A stretch of 64,000 nt of DNA, taken from positions 239,841 to 303,840 of the forward strand of contig NZ_VTEV01000003.1 of the NCBI RefSeq assembly GCF_008180725.1, written 5' to 3'. The notes under the pieces were generated by a model, which had not been told where the DNA came from, did no database searches, and saw only the letters and a program-made list of their open reading frames with translations. The stretch is from Sutcliffiella horikoshii. GTDB lineage: Bacteria; Bacillota; Bacilli; Bacillales; Bacillaceae_I. The position numbers and the translations under genes are program-made. Positions 9,609 through 18,978 of this stretch are shown piece after piece (positions within the stretch are counted from its first letter, which is position 1; each line of letters starts with the position of its first letter).

Positions 9609-9641
9609 GAAAAAAACTAGAGCAATGCAATTGCCCTAGTC
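9609..9641 (-). terminator. Terminator of recJ-apt
   Basis: On the minus strand ACTAGGGCAA pairs with TTGCTCTAGT around a short loop, followed by TTTTTTT. It lies a few bases after the apt stop. Confidence 0.8.
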
Positions 9642-9653
9642 ATTTAAAAAAGA

Positions 9654-10166
9654 TTAATATTTCATTAATGTAAGAATATCGAATCCGTCTAATTTGCTGC
9701 GTCCATCCAAGTAGGATAACTCGATAAGGAATGCGATACCGGCAACCACCCCGCCAAGCTCTTCAACAAGCTTGATCGTCGCTTCGATTGTACCGCCTGT
9801 AGCAAGCAAATCGTCTGTAATCAATACGCGTTGCCCCGGCTTGATCGCATCTTTATGGATAGTCAGGACATCTTTGCCGTACTCTAAACCGTATTCTACA
9901 CGTGCTACTTCACGTGGAAGTTTCCCTTCTTTACGAACCGGCGCAAAGCCAACTCCTAGAGAATACGCTACTGGACAACCAATGATAAATCCACGTGCTT
10001 CCGGTCCAACAATTAAATCTACTTCTTTATCACGAGCATATTCAACAATTTGATCTGTTGCATAACGGTATGCATCACCATTGTCCATTAACGTTGTAAT
10101 ATCCTTGAACTGTATACCAGGTTTTGGCCAATCAGGAACGATTGTTACGAATTTCTTTAAATCCAT
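9654..10166 (-). CDS. apt: Adenine phosphoribosyltransferase
   Basis: Purine salvage enzyme that makes AMP from adenine and PRPP. The 170 residues match the family. The PRPP-binding loop is seen as [13 protein letters not shown] (about 115-127), and the N terminus has the typical [13 protein letters not shown]. It lies 14 bases after recJ and before relA, the order seen in B. subtilis. Confidence 0.97.
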   Translation of the reverse strand: MDLKKFVTIVPDWPKPGIQFKDITTLMDNGDAYRYATDQIVEYARDKEVDLIVGPEARGFIIGCPVAYSLGVGFAPVRKEGKLPREVARVEYGLEYGKDVLTIHKDAIKPGQRVLITDDLLATGGTIEATIKLVEELGGVVAGIAFLIELSYLDGRSKLDGFDILTLMKY

Positions 10167-10180
10167 CTTCTATTTTCCTC

Positions 10181-12526
10181 CTATGAATGAACAGTGCATT
10201 GCTTGGTTAGATGCTGATCAAACCACGCTTTCAATTGTTTATATGATGAGTATAAAAACAAGTTTTCAAGCATCACTTGCTGTTGCTTTTTACGATAAGT
10301 TGGAGACTCTTCAAAGTCCCGTTTTTTCGCTGCATGGTTTAATGCGATAAAACCCTTGTCTATTGTAACAAATTCTAAGTCAAAAAACACCTGTGATATG
10401 AAATCCACTGTTTCTTTTGACCAGCCGCGGTGCTTAGCAATATCTTCAGCATGCTTTCTCAAGTCAAAAGAACCTTTTTTTGCAAGTAATGCGTAGAACC
10501 ATTTAAAGTGTTCTCTTGTCGGAATCGTAGAGAAGAAATGATTCTCCTTTTGATAGAAGGAGGCATATATGCGGTCAGGTGTACTGTTGTGTAATAAATG
10601 GGACAGGTGCGCTTCTTCAGATGGGATATCCAAAATGACAACGTATTTTTCTGTCAAATCTACATTAGCATCCTCTGTTACCATACTTGCAAATGGACGT
10701 AATTCATTGTGCAGATTTATTTCTTCCAAAGTATTTTCATTAAAATATAGGATGTGGAGTTTCGTTTTATCTATTCCATTTAATGTTTGATTTAACTGTT
10801 TAATGGAACGAATATCGAAAAGCTGCCAATCTGTCACTCTTATATCTTTCAGGAAAAGTTGAGGCTTGCGGAAATTGTTCCACTCATTAATAGAGAGTTC
10901 CCCTAATACGTCAAGGGATGCTCCAGGGGCCACGTGATGATAGGTTTCACCAAAGCCAAAACCCACGCAATCCAGCGAACTTCCTTCCTGTTCAATGACC
11001 AGTTTAAGATGGTTGCTCTTGTTTCCAATCTGGCGAATCTGCTGCGGCAGAACATCTTTGACCAGCACTTTCGGTTTCGGATTGGCCACTCCGAATGGAG
11101 ATAGCATTTCCAACTGCTCAATTGTTGAAAGTGTTACCTCCTCCACCTTGCACTCCATATCCACTTCTGTAATGGGAGTGAAGTCTTCTTCAGTCAGGAT
11201 TTCTAACGCCTTTTGATTCATTCTTTGTCTTAGTTCTGTTACATCTTCTATTTTTAACGTCATCCCAGCTGCCATTGGATGACCACCAAAATGAGGCAAA
11301 ATATCACGGCATTTTGAAAGATTCTCAAAAAGATCGAAGCCCGCAATGGAACGTGCAGATCCTTTTGCCAACCCTTTATCCTCATCAAGGCTCAACACGA
11401 TAGTCGGTCTGTAAAAGCGATCTACTAGACGGGATGCGACAATTCCAATTACTCCTGCATTCCAGTTGTTCCCCTCTACTATAATGAAACCATTATCTTC
11501 AGGCGGGTATTTCTCTTCCACTTGTTGGATGGCTTCTTCTGTAATTTGGGTCACTATTTGCTGTCTCTCTTTGTTGTAACTTTCCATTTCCTCTGCAAGC
11601 ATCTTAGCTTCTTCTGGATCATTTGTCATAAGCAGATGAACCGCCGGGTCTGCATTATCCAGTCTTCCTACCGCATTAATTCGCGGTCCGATCGAGAAAC
11701 CAACCGTCTCTTCTGTTACCGTATGCAATTCCACTCCGCATTTTTGCAAAAGTGCTTTCAGTCCGACACGTGTGGTCTGTTGCATCTTTTTAATTCCTTT
11801 AGAGGCAAGCAATCGGTTCTCCCCTACTAATGGGACCAAGTCTGCAATAGTACCAATAGCAGCCACATCCAGCAGGTGCTCTGGATTTTTACCTAGGAGT
11901 GCATGTGCAACCTTATAGGCAACACCAACACCAGCGAGGTCATCAAATGGATAGGAGCAGGTTTCTTTTTTAGGATGAATGATGGCAAAAGCATCAGGCA
12001 ATTCCGGTCCCGGCTCATGGTGATCGGTGATGATCAAATCCAAGCCTAGTTCTTTGGCAACTTTCGCCTCATAGAGGGCTGAGATACCTGTGTCGACTGT
12101 AATAATCAGAGAATACCCGTTTTCTTTTGCCTGTTTGAAGGCATTTTCATTTGGTCCGTATCCTTCTGTAAAACGATTTGGGATATAGAAATCTACCAGC
12201 GCGCCGACTTCACGAAGCGCAGTAACCATGACGGTCGTGCTGCTGACTCCATCTGCATCATAGTCACCAAACACAAGAATTTTCTCTTCATTTGCAATCG
12301 CTTGATTTACTCTCTCCACAAGCTTATCCATATCCTCCATTAAAAAAGGATCATGAAATTCTTGATCATTTGTATATAAAAATTCTTTTGCTGCATCTAT
12401 TGTGTCAAACCCTCTGTTCACCAAAAGGGAAGCAATAAGAGGGGCAATTTCCAATGATTCTGCTAGTCGATCAACTAGCTCTCTATTCGATTCACTAATA
12501 CTCCACCTAGATTTAGAAGCTAACAA
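10181..12526 (-). CDS. recJ: Single-stranded-DNA-specific exonuclease RecJ
   Basis: A 5'-3' single-strand exonuclease of recombination and mismatch repair. The protein has 781 residues, typical of Bacillus RecJ. The DHH phosphoesterase motifs are visible: FGDYDADGVSS (about 84) and ITDHHEPG (about 158). A DHHA1 region follows (GRLDNADPAVHLL; GHPMAAG near 410). The start is TTG with the ribosome binding site GGGAGGAATTAGT. The C-terminal extension of about 200 residues is typical of Bacillus RecJ (YrvE). Confidence 0.95.
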   Translation of the reverse strand: MLASKSRWSISESNRELVDRLAESLEIAPLIASLLVNRGFDTIDAAKEFLYTNDQEFHDPFLMEDMDKLVERVNQAIANEEKILVFGDYDADGVSSTTVMVTALREVGALVDFYIPNRFTEGYGPNENAFKQAKENGYSLIITVDTGISALYEAKVAKELGLDLIITDHHEPGPELPDAFAIIHPKKETCSYPFDDLAGVGVAYKVAHALLGKNPEHLLDVAAIGTIADLVPLVGENRLLASKGIKKMQQTTRVGLKALLQKCGVELHTVTEETVGFSIGPRINAVGRLDNADPAVHLLMTNDPEEAKMLAEEMESYNKERQQIVTQITEEAIQQVEEKYPPEDNGFIIVEGNNWNAGVIGIVASRLVDRFYRPTIVLSLDEDKGLAKGSARSIAGFDLFENLSKCRDILPHFGGHPMAAGMTLKIEDVTELRQRMNQKALEILTEEDFTPITEVDMECKVEEVTLSTIEQLEMLSPFGVANPKPKVLVKDVLPQQIRQIGNKSNHLKLVIEQEGSSLDCVGFGFGETYHHVAPGASLDVLGELSINEWNNFRKPQLFLKDIRVTDWQLFDIRSIKQLNQTLNGIDKTKLHILYFNENTLEEINLHNELRPFASMVTEDANVDLTEKYVVILDIPSEEAHLSHLLHNSTPDRIYASFYQKENHFFSTIPTREHFKWFYALLAKKGSFDLRKHAEDIAKHRGWSKETVDFISQVFFDLEFVTIDKGFIALNHAAKKRDFEESPTYRKKQQQVMLENLFLYSSYKQLKAWFDQHLTKQCTVHS

Positions 12527-12593
12527 ACTAATTCCTCCCTTAGCCTAATTAATTATACAAGAGAGTTGTTCTTGCTTCAATGGGTGTAGATAG

Positions 12594-12658
12594 GGTACCT
12601 GACCCCAAAGACTAACAACCTATGTAACTTACTAGACAAAATGCTGGGGTCTGGTACC
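12594..12658. repeat. REPIN-like inverted pair 1
   Basis: GGTACCTGACCCCA and TGGGGTCTGGTACC face each other (one mismatch between arms) across 37 bp. A near-identical element lies at 12996-13061. The tail GCACTTAAGCTCTT after it recurs after the fragment at 13121. Confidence 0.75.
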
Positions 12659-12715
12659 GCACTTAAGCTCTTAAGTCTATTTTTCAAATTTTTTTGCTGC
12701 TTTTGAGCATGCCTT

Positions 12716-12934
12716 TGAGCAAATGTCCGAAGTTTTTCCGAAGTTGACCGAAGTTTTTTGAAAGTTGTCCAAAGATTCCGCAAAATTGACCGAAGATTTT
12801 CAAAAGTTGACCGAACCAAAATTTCAATTGGCCGAACCCCCTACCAATTTTGACCGAACCACCCATCCAAATGTCCGAAGATCCCAAAATCTCAGCAATA
12901 TATGACCGAACAAAGAACATAAATGTCCGAACCA
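12716..12934. repeat. Degenerate 21-bp tandem repeat array E
   Basis: The motif CCGAA (TTCGG on the minus strand, usually within TTCGGTCA or TTCGGACA) recurs at 12727, 12748, 12769 (CCAAA), 12790, 12811, 12832, 12854, 12875, 12906 and 12927. Steps are 21 bp, with one of 22 and one of 31. Extra half-step copies occur at 12738 and 12778. All steps are close to multiples of about 10.5 bp. Minus-strand frames read as heptads (FGQLxxx), but none has a ribosome binding site. The array lies between two REPIN-like pairs. Confidence 0.8.
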
Positions 12935-12995
12935 AATTTCCACAACAAAAAAAGGTGTATTTTATAAAAAAAACACACCTTTTCTTGCACCACCA

Positions 12996-13061
12996 AGGTA
13001 CCTGACCCCAAAAACAAACAACCTATGAACTAACCACACCCAATGCTGGGGTCTGGTACCT
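12996..13061. repeat. REPIN-like inverted pair 2
   Basis: AGGTACCTGACCCCA (12996-13010) faces TGGGGTCTGGTACCT (13047-13061). The loop shares AACAACCTATG with pair 1. Pairs 1 and 2 are direct repeats of each other on either side of array E. Confidence 0.75.
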
Positions 13062-13100
13062 CCCAAAAACAGATAACTAAAATTTCCACATCACTAATTA

Positions 13101-13150
13101 GTGGAGTCTGGTACCTCCTCAGGAGTCTGGTACCGCACTTAAGCTCTTGT
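13101..13150. repeat. Partial copies of the GGTACC palindrome
   Basis: Two half-elements, GGAGTCTGGTACC at about 13102 and AGGAGTCTGGTACC at 13121, stand next to each other. The second is followed by GCACTTAAGCTCTT, the same tail as at 12659. They look like remnants of pair-type elements. Confidence 0.6.
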
Positions 13151-13178
13151 AACGCACTCACAAAAAAACACAGGCGCT

Positions 13179-13499
13179 CTACCGCGACCTGCGTCTCTCT
13201 CCAACGGTCTCCACCGTATTTTCTTTGTCTGTTACCGGCTCAGAAGATACCGGTTTTTCCGTTGATGTCCCCGCATGCTTCTGCTGCATCCGTCTTTTCA
13301 CCATAACCACCTGGTAAATTCCAATTGACCCAGCAATAACAATACCCATCAAAGTTGAAAATAATATGACCAACACCAGTGGCCACTCCGCTGTCCCGAA
13401 TAAATAGTTCACCTCAACCGGTGCAACATTTAATACCGCAAAAATGGCAACAACGATAGTGAAAAGTACTCCCGCTAAAAGATACCATTGCGTCTTTAT
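13179..13499 (-). CDS. LapA-domain membrane protein (YrvD-like), probable ATA start
   Basis: The part with a usual start (GTG at 13412) gives 77 residues, MNYLFGTAEWPLVLVILFST onward, which lacks the first transmembrane helix of the LapA (DUF1049) fold. The same frame is open for 29 more codons and encodes KTQWYLLAGVLFTIVVAIF and then AVLNVAPVEVNYLFG, exactly the missing helix and the NVAPVEVNYLFG motif. The only well-spaced start is ATA (13497-13499), six bases after GGGGGAG; ATT two codons earlier is too close. With it the protein has 106 residues: two helices and a charged cytoplasmic tail. Function is unknown in Bacillus; a sequencing error at the start codon is possible. Confidence 0.8.
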   Translation of the reverse strand: MKTQWYLLAGVLFTIVVAIFAVLNVAPVEVNYLFGTAEWPLVLVILFSTLMGIVIAGSIGIYQVVMVKRRMQQKHAGTSTEKPVSSEPVTDKENTVETVGERRRSR

Positions 13500-13520
13500 C
13501 TTAATCTCCCCCTTATTTTC

Positions 13521-14411
13521 TTATTCAGAGTATGGATTGATATGCACAAACACATCCTGAACTTCTTTATTTTCAATGAGTTTTGCCTTCACGTTTTTAC
13601 CTATTTTATGACCATCTTCCACGGTGATGTATGGGTCCACGGAAATTTTTAAATCAATAATGACATAGTGGCCATGTTCCCTTGCATGCAGACTGTCAAT
13701 TTTCATAACTCCAGGTACAGTTAGGACAACATCTCTAAACTCTTCCGTGTCTTCTTCATGCATGACATGGTCCATTGTATTGTGTATGGACTCCGAACCA
13801 AGCTGCCAAGAAATCTTGATAATCATGAGTGCTACAACAATTCCTGCTACTGGATCGAGATAGACTAACCAATCGACTCCGATATAACCTCCTAAGACCG
13901 CTCCGCCAATTCCTATTAAAGCTGCGATGGAGGAAAAAACGTCTGATCGATGTTCATAGGCATTGACAATGATGGCATCGCTCTTTATTCTTTTTCCCAA
14001 GTTGTACTTATATCGAAACATAATTTCTTTTACGATGATGGAAAAGACAACTACGTAAATGGCTAGAGCTTTTGGTGCCTTAATCGGTTCGAAGAATGCT
14101 TGAAAAGAAGATTTACCAATTTCAAATCCGACAATTAATAAAAGGACCGCGACAATTATTGCAGCAATATTTTCTGCTTTCCCATGACCGTATGGATGAT
14201 CTTCATCAGGGGGTTGCTTTGCTGCTCTCAAACCTATGTATACAGCCAAAGACCCAGCAACATCTGATGCAGAATGAACAGCGTCTGCAACGAGCGCCCG
14301 ACTGTTAGCGACAATTCCGGCCCAAGCTTTCAATGCAGCTAATACGACGTTCCCGACTACTCCGACCAATGCTGCAAACTCGGCTTTTTTAAACCGCTCA
14401 TTATGTTCCAT
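13521..14411 (-). CDS. Cation diffusion facilitator (CDF) efflux transporter
   Basis: A metal/proton antiporter of the CDF family. From the ATG at 14411 it has 296 residues, with the ribosome binding site AAAGGGG; the in-frame extension to 14498 lacks one. Six membrane segments span about 10-205, with the metal-site motifs DAVHSASDV (helix 2) and HRSDVFSS (helix 5), and the HPYGHGKAE loop. The cytoplasmic C-terminal domain (about 206-296) has LHAREHGHYVIIDLKISVD. The two HxxxD-type sites fit zinc, iron or manganese; which one cannot be told here. It is not the gene found at this position in B. subtilis as I recall. Confidence 0.92.
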   Translation of the reverse strand: MEHNERFKKAEFAALVGVVGNVVLAALKAWAGIVANSRALVADAVHSASDVAGSLAVYIGLRAAKQPPDEDHPYGHGKAENIAAIIVAVLLLIVGFEIGKSSFQAFFEPIKAPKALAIYVVVFSIIVKEIMFRYKYNLGKRIKSDAIIVNAYEHRSDVFSSIAALIGIGGAVLGGYIGVDWLVYLDPVAGIVVALMIIKISWQLGSESIHNTMDHVMHEEDTEEFRDVVLTVPGVMKIDSLHAREHGHYVIIDLKISVDPYITVEDGHKIGKNVKAKLIENKEVQDVFVHINPYSE

Positions 14412-14485
14412 AACGTACACCCCTTTTGCATTCTCTTCTTCTATTGTACCCGAAATAGAGCATATCCCTCTCAAAAACTTAATAA

Positions 14486-14523
14486 ATAAAAATGTCACAG
14501 CACCTAAACAGGCACTGTGACAG
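14486..14523 (-). terminator. Terminator of secDF
   Basis: TGTCACAG (14493-14500) pairs with CTGTGACA (14515-14522), with an inner CCT/AGG pairing. On the minus strand a TTTTTATT run follows. Confidence 0.8.
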
Positions 14524-14529
14524 TAACAA

Positions 14530-16779
14530 TTATACTTCTGGCTCTGGATCTTCTACAGGAGCCTTCTTTGGTTTACTGATTTGTTTATACTTCCAGTTCA
14601 TCCACAGCTGTGCTGCAATAAATAGCGAAGAATACGTACCAACAATCAACCCTACCAACAGTGCAATGGAGAAATTAGTTATCGATTCACTGCCGAAAAT
14701 AAGCAAGGCGATGACTGCGATAACTACAGTTCCAACCGTATTTAGGGATCTGACGAAGGTTTGCTGTAAGCTTTTATTCACAATATCTTTTAAGTCTTCA
14801 TATGTTTTAACCCGTTTTTTCTTTTTCAGGTTTTCACGGATTCGGTCAAACGTAACAATTGTGTCATTGATAGAATAACCAACAATCGTTAACAAGGCAG
14901 CAATGAAGGTAATGTCCACTTCAAGCCTTGTTAAACTGAAGAACGCAACGATAAAGAAGGCGTCATGGAACAATGCCACGATGGCAGCAAGTGCGAACAT
15001 CCACTCAAATCGGATGGTTACATAGATGATGATTCCCACAGCAGCTATCAGAATAGCAAAGAAGGCATTCCTTGCTAGCTCTTGTCCGACAGTAGGAGAG
15101 ACCGTACTAACACTAGGCTCTGAGCCATACTTATTTTGGACATACTCTTTCACTTCCGCTATCTCAGTCTGTGAAAAATCATCCACATATCTTGCAACGG
15201 CAATTTCATTATTGTTTCCTGCAAGTACCACATCTTTTGGCTCCAAACCAATGGATGTCAATTCTTCTGTAATTCCTTCGGCTGTCAGACTTGTCTCACT
15301 TAAGATTTCCACCCTTGTCCCGGCTGCAAAATCAATACCAAGATTCAAGCGGAAAACTGCAAGAACAATGATTCCCACAACCACCAAAGCACCTGAGAGC
15401 ATAAAGAATTTTTTGCGATGCTTCAAGAAATCCCAGTTTTCAAATCTATTAGGAGGCTCTGTATTTTCATCTGTCATATTAATATCAAGGATATCCTCTT
15501 TTTTCACACCGAATAGATGTGGCTTATTATTCATAAATCTACTGTTCACCCACAGGCCAAGCAAAAGTCTTGATCCGAAAACAGCTGTAATAAAGCTCAA
15601 CAGGATACTTACTATCAACATGGTCGCAAAGCCTTTAACAGAACTAGTTCCGTAAACAAACATGACTCCAGCTGCTAGAAGTGTTGTCAGGTTGGCGTCT
15701 AGAATAGTTGAAAACGAGTTTCTGCTTCCTGCTCGGAAAGCTGACATGGCAGATCTGCCAAGCTTAAGTTCTTCTTTTATACGTTCATAGGTAATGATAT
15801 TGGCGTCCACGGCCATACCAACCCCAAGTATCAACGCTGCAATACCCGGTAAGGTAAGAACCCCGTTCATCAATTCGAATACAAGTAGAATTAAGAAAAT
15901 ATACGTACTCAAAGTTACAACCGCCACCAAGCCTGGCAAACGGTAATAGACAAGCATGAAAATTAGGATCGCACTAATACCTATAATCCCTGCTAGTACT
16001 GTTTTCTGAAGAGCTGTTTCTCCAAATTTAGCTCCAACTGACGTGGAATAAATCTCTTCCAGCTCTACAGGTAAAGAACCTGCATTAAGAAGGTCTGCTA
16101 ACTCCTTAGCAGATTCAATCGTAAAGTTGCCCGTAATCTGGACGTTCGTGTCATTAAATACACGATCTACACCAGCAGCAGAAAGGTATTTAGGATCTTC
16201 TTTTCCTGCTTCCGCTTGATAAGAGTCCACACCTTCTTCAAAATCCAACCAGATAACCATCAGATTTTGTCCGATCCCCATATCTTTCACCTGACGGGTT
16301 ACGTCTGCAAATTGTGAAGCAGAACGAAGCGTCAGTGCAACACTAGGTGCATTATTTTGGTCAAAGGACTGACTTGCTCCTCCCTCTGCCAAGGCTGAAC
16401 CATCCATGAGTAACTTGTCATTTACATCACGGAAGGTTAACTTGGCTTCTGTGGATAAAAGTTCCCTCGCCTTGGACTGGTCTTCTACTCCGGCAAGCTG
16501 GACACGGATACGGTCATCGCCTTCAATTTGGATGTTTGGTTCACTAACACCTAAAACGTTGACACGTTTATTCAGTGCACTGACCGTACTTACAAGTAAA
16601 TCACGATCCACTTCACTATTTTCATTGATAGGTTTTACTTTATAAAGGACCTCAAAGCCCCCTTGGAGATCAAGACCAAGTTTAATATCTTTTGTAATTG
16701 GGTTCGTAAACACTCCAATTGTACTTCCAATCAAAATAAGAAGTAAAAAGAATGCTACGATCCGTCCTCTTTTGACCAT
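14530..16779 (-). CDS. secDF: Fused protein-export protein SecDF
   Basis: Membrane subunit that uses the proton gradient to help release of exported proteins after SecYEG. SecD and SecF are fused, as in Bacillus; the protein has 749 residues from the ATG at 16779. The ribosome binding site AAGGAGGA is 10 bases ahead; a GTG eight codons upstream overlaps that site. The SecD part (about 1-430) holds LGLDLQGGFEVLYKV and the large extracytoplasmic domain, then five helices with GVGMAVDANIITYERI. The SecF part (about 450-740) has LGIDFAAGTRVEI and GYSINDTIVTFDRIREN. YajC is encoded about 4 kb to the right. Confidence 0.97.
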   Translation of the reverse strand: MVKRGRIVAFFLLLILIGSTIGVFTNPITKDIKLGLDLQGGFEVLYKVKPINENSEVDRDLLVSTVSALNKRVNVLGVSEPNIQIEGDDRIRVQLAGVEDQSKARELLSTEAKLTFRDVNDKLLMDGSALAEGGASQSFDQNNAPSVALTLRSASQFADVTRQVKDMGIGQNLMVIWLDFEEGVDSYQAEAGKEDPKYLSAAGVDRVFNDTNVQITGNFTIESAKELADLLNAGSLPVELEEIYSTSVGAKFGETALQKTVLAGIIGISAILIFMLVYYRLPGLVAVVTLSTYIFLILLVFELMNGVLTLPGIAALILGVGMAVDANIITYERIKEELKLGRSAMSAFRAGSRNSFSTILDANLTTLLAAGVMFVYGTSSVKGFATMLIVSILLSFITAVFGSRLLLGLWVNSRFMNNKPHLFGVKKEDILDINMTDENTEPPNRFENWDFLKHRKKFFMLSGALVVVGIIVLAVFRLNLGIDFAAGTRVEILSETSLTAEGITEELTSIGLEPKDVVLAGNNNEIAVARYVDDFSQTEIAEVKEYVQNKYGSEPSVSTVSPTVGQELARNAFFAILIAAVGIIIYVTIRFEWMFALAAIVALFHDAFFIVAFFSLTRLEVDITFIAALLTIVGYSINDTIVTFDRIRENLKKKKRVKTYEDLKDIVNKSLQQTFVRSLNTVGTVVIAVIALLIFGSESITNFSIALLVGLIVGTYSSLFIAAQLWMNWKYKQISKPKKAPVEDPEPEV

Positions 16780-16957
16780 GCGTGAAAAATCCTCCTTCTG
16801 CACTTACAATCGATGAAATAATTTCGGTTTTATGGACACCAGGGCTTCAATCATGATTCCAATAATAATTATGTAAAATGTTTAATAAAAGCCGTTGCAA
16901 TGCCATCATGTACCATTATGATTCATCCATTAATGCCTGTCAATTTTTGCTGAAAAT

Positions 16958-17239
16958 TTAATCTTTTTGTGAGGTAAAATAGTTTGGAGCTTTGTACGCT
17001 TCAATGGTGATGTAGCTCATGTAGTCGGTGACAGATAAGCTGTATACATCATTGACTAGTTCAAACAGTCTTTTGGTTTCGGGACGCTTCCATTTCTTTT
17101 TTGTCAAGCATTCCCACAATTCATCCTCTGTAACGGTGTCATAGCCAAAGAGTTGAAATTCCTCCAGCTTGCTTTGCAGTACTGGCCCTAGGTCGTACCG
17201 GAAAAGGTCATAAGCATGTTCATTGGTTTCCTTTTTCAT
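16958..17239 (-). CDS. comN: Post-transcriptional regulator ComN
   Basis: A 93-residue soluble protein, charged at its ends, with DLFRYDLGPVLQSKLEEFQ and TVTEDELWECLTKKKWKRP. This fits the ComN (YrzD) family, which in B. subtilis affects comE mRNA level and localises with DivIVA. Its position between secDF and the divergent spoVB is the same as in B. subtilis. GGGGG upstream of the ATG probably serves as ribosome binding site. Confidence 0.85.
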   Translation of the reverse strand: MKKETNEHAYDLFRYDLGPVLQSKLEEFQLFGYDTVTEDELWECLTKKKWKRPETKRLFELVNDVYSLSVTDYMSYITIEAYKAPNYFTSQKD

Positions 17240-17405
17240 TGTTCATTGAACCCCCATTCAATTCACTCTTTCTTTGTAATGCTTATTTCTAAAACCCTCT
17301 TTCCCTCTCACTATCACCTTGATAATACTTGTCATGCTTGGCCCACTCCTGTGCATATAGATAATTGTATATGATAAGTCAGTAATTGAGAAGGCAGGGA
17401 ATGGG

Positions 17406-18962
17406 ATGACAAAGCAAACATTTTTAAGAGGGACCTTAATTTTAATAATTGCCGGATTGATTACAAGGGCTTTAGGTTTTGTCAACCGGATTGTAGTAGC
17501 AAGGTTTATCGGAGAAGAAGGCGTGGGACTGTATATGATGGCGGTTCCTACACTTGTACTTACCATAACTATTACCCAACTTGGCTTGCCTGTTGCCATT
17601 TCCAAATTGGTCGCAGAGGCCGAAGCCCAAGGGAATCACCGGAAGATCAAAAAGATTTTGGTCGTATCCCTTGCCACGACTGGAGCGCTCAGCATTGTCT
17701 TCACTCCCGCCATGATACTCCTCGCTCCATATTTATCCAATCATTTATTTACAGACCCAAGAACCTATTACCCATTGATGGCTATCGCACCCGTTGTTCC
17801 CATTATCGCCATATCCTCTGTCCTTCGAGGCTATTTCCAAGGTAGGCAGAATATGAAACCATCCGCCATTTCACAAGTCATTGAACAGGTGGTCCGTATT
17901 TCATTAGTTGCCGCTTGTACAAAAGCATTGCTCCCATACGGGATTGAATATGCAGCAGCAGGCGCCATGCTTTCCGCAGTTGTAGGAGAACTGATGTCCT
18001 TGCTTTATATGCTATTTATTTTCAAAAATAAAAAATCCTTTCGTTTGCGCCGTAAGTTCTTTAACTATGTTGGCGAAGGAAAAGAAACATTTCGTGACTT
18101 GATGCGTATAGCCCTTCCTACAACAGGAAGCAGGATGATTGGATCTGTTGCTTGGTTTTTTGAACCAATTGTCGTTGCACAAAGCCTGGCTATTGCCGGT
18201 GTGGCCACAGCCATGGCTACCAAGCAGTACGGGGAACTGGTCGGATTTGCCCTTCCATTGATGATGTTACCGTCCTTTATTACTTATTCCTTATCCACGG
18301 CGCTCGTTCCTGCCATTAGTGAAGCGGCAGCTAAAAAAAACAGCATCCTTATCGAGCATCGACTTCAACAAGCATTGAGGCTTTCCTTTGTCACAGGTGG
18401 ACTAGCAGTGGTACTTCTCTTCGTTTATGCAGAGCCTATTATGTTATTGATGTATGGCAGCAGCAAAGCGGCCATTTATATAAAAGTGATGGCCCCATTC
18501 TTTTTATTTTACTATTTCCAAGGACCTCTGCAGGCTACGTTACAGGCATTGGACCTTGCAAAGGCAGCCATGATCAACAGCTTCATTGGTGCGGCGGTGA
18601 AAACAGCTGTTATCTTTGTTTTGGCGAGTAAGCCTGCTTTTGGGATAATGGGGGCGGCACTTGGGATTGTCATTGGAATGATGCTTGTCACCTTATTGCA
18701 TATGGCAACCATTATGAAGGCTCTTAACTACTCGCTATATATCCGTGATTATGTAAAAAGCTTTATTACCATGGGGATATGCGTAATCGCAGGAATGTGG
18801 ATGGTCGACCATTTCATGCTTGGCTTTGGCGTGGGGCAACGGAGTGGTTTGATGATAATCCTGACATGCCTTTTGTATTTGGTTCTTTTATTGGCTTTTG
18901 GATTAGTAAAAAGAGAAGAGCTTGCAAGGTTGCCATTCTTAAAAAAGTGGCTGGCGAGGTAA
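17406..18962 (+). CDS. spoVB: Stage V sporulation protein B, lipid flippase of the MOP/MurJ group
   Basis: A polytopic membrane protein of 518 residues, the same length as B. subtilis SpoVB, with about 14 hydrophobic segments across the polysaccharide-transport/MVF fold. It opens TKQTFLRGTLILIIAGLITR and carries the typical LRGYFQGRQNMKPSA loop near residue 140. SpoVB is required for spore cortex synthesis and is thought to flip lipid-linked peptidoglycan precursors in the mother cell. It is divergent from comN. The ATG follows GGGAATGGG, a weak site. Confidence 0.93.
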   Translation: MTKQTFLRGTLILIIAGLITRALGFVNRIVVARFIGEEGVGLYMMAVPTLVLTITITQLGLPVAISKLVAEAEAQGNHRKIKKILVVSLATTGALSIVFTPAMILLAPYLSNHLFTDPRTYYPLMAIAPVVPIIAISSVLRGYFQGRQNMKPSAISQVIEQVVRISLVAACTKALLPYGIEYAAAGAMLSAVVGELMSLLYMLFIFKNKKSFRLRRKFFNYVGEGKETFRDLMRIALPTTGSRMIGSVAWFFEPIVVAQSLAIAGVATAMATKQYGELVGFALPLMMLPSFITYSLSTALVPAISEAAAKKNSILIEHRLQQALRLSFVTGGLAVVLLFVYAEPIMLLMYGSSKAAIYIKVMAPFFLFYYFQGPLQATLQALDLAKAAMINSFIGAAVKTAVIFVLASKPAFGIMGAALGIVIGMMLVTLLHMATIMKALNYSLYIRDYVKSFITMGICVIAGMWMVDHFMLGFGVGQRSGLMIILTCLLYLVLLLAFGLVKREELARLPFLKKWLAR

Positions 18963-18978
18963 CAATTATACCATTTCG

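Noticed and set aside
12577-12935. Minus-strand ORFs of 80 and 83 codons over array E
   Set aside because: Two overlapping frames are both open because the repeat period is a multiple of 3; neither has a ribosome binding site or a known domain.
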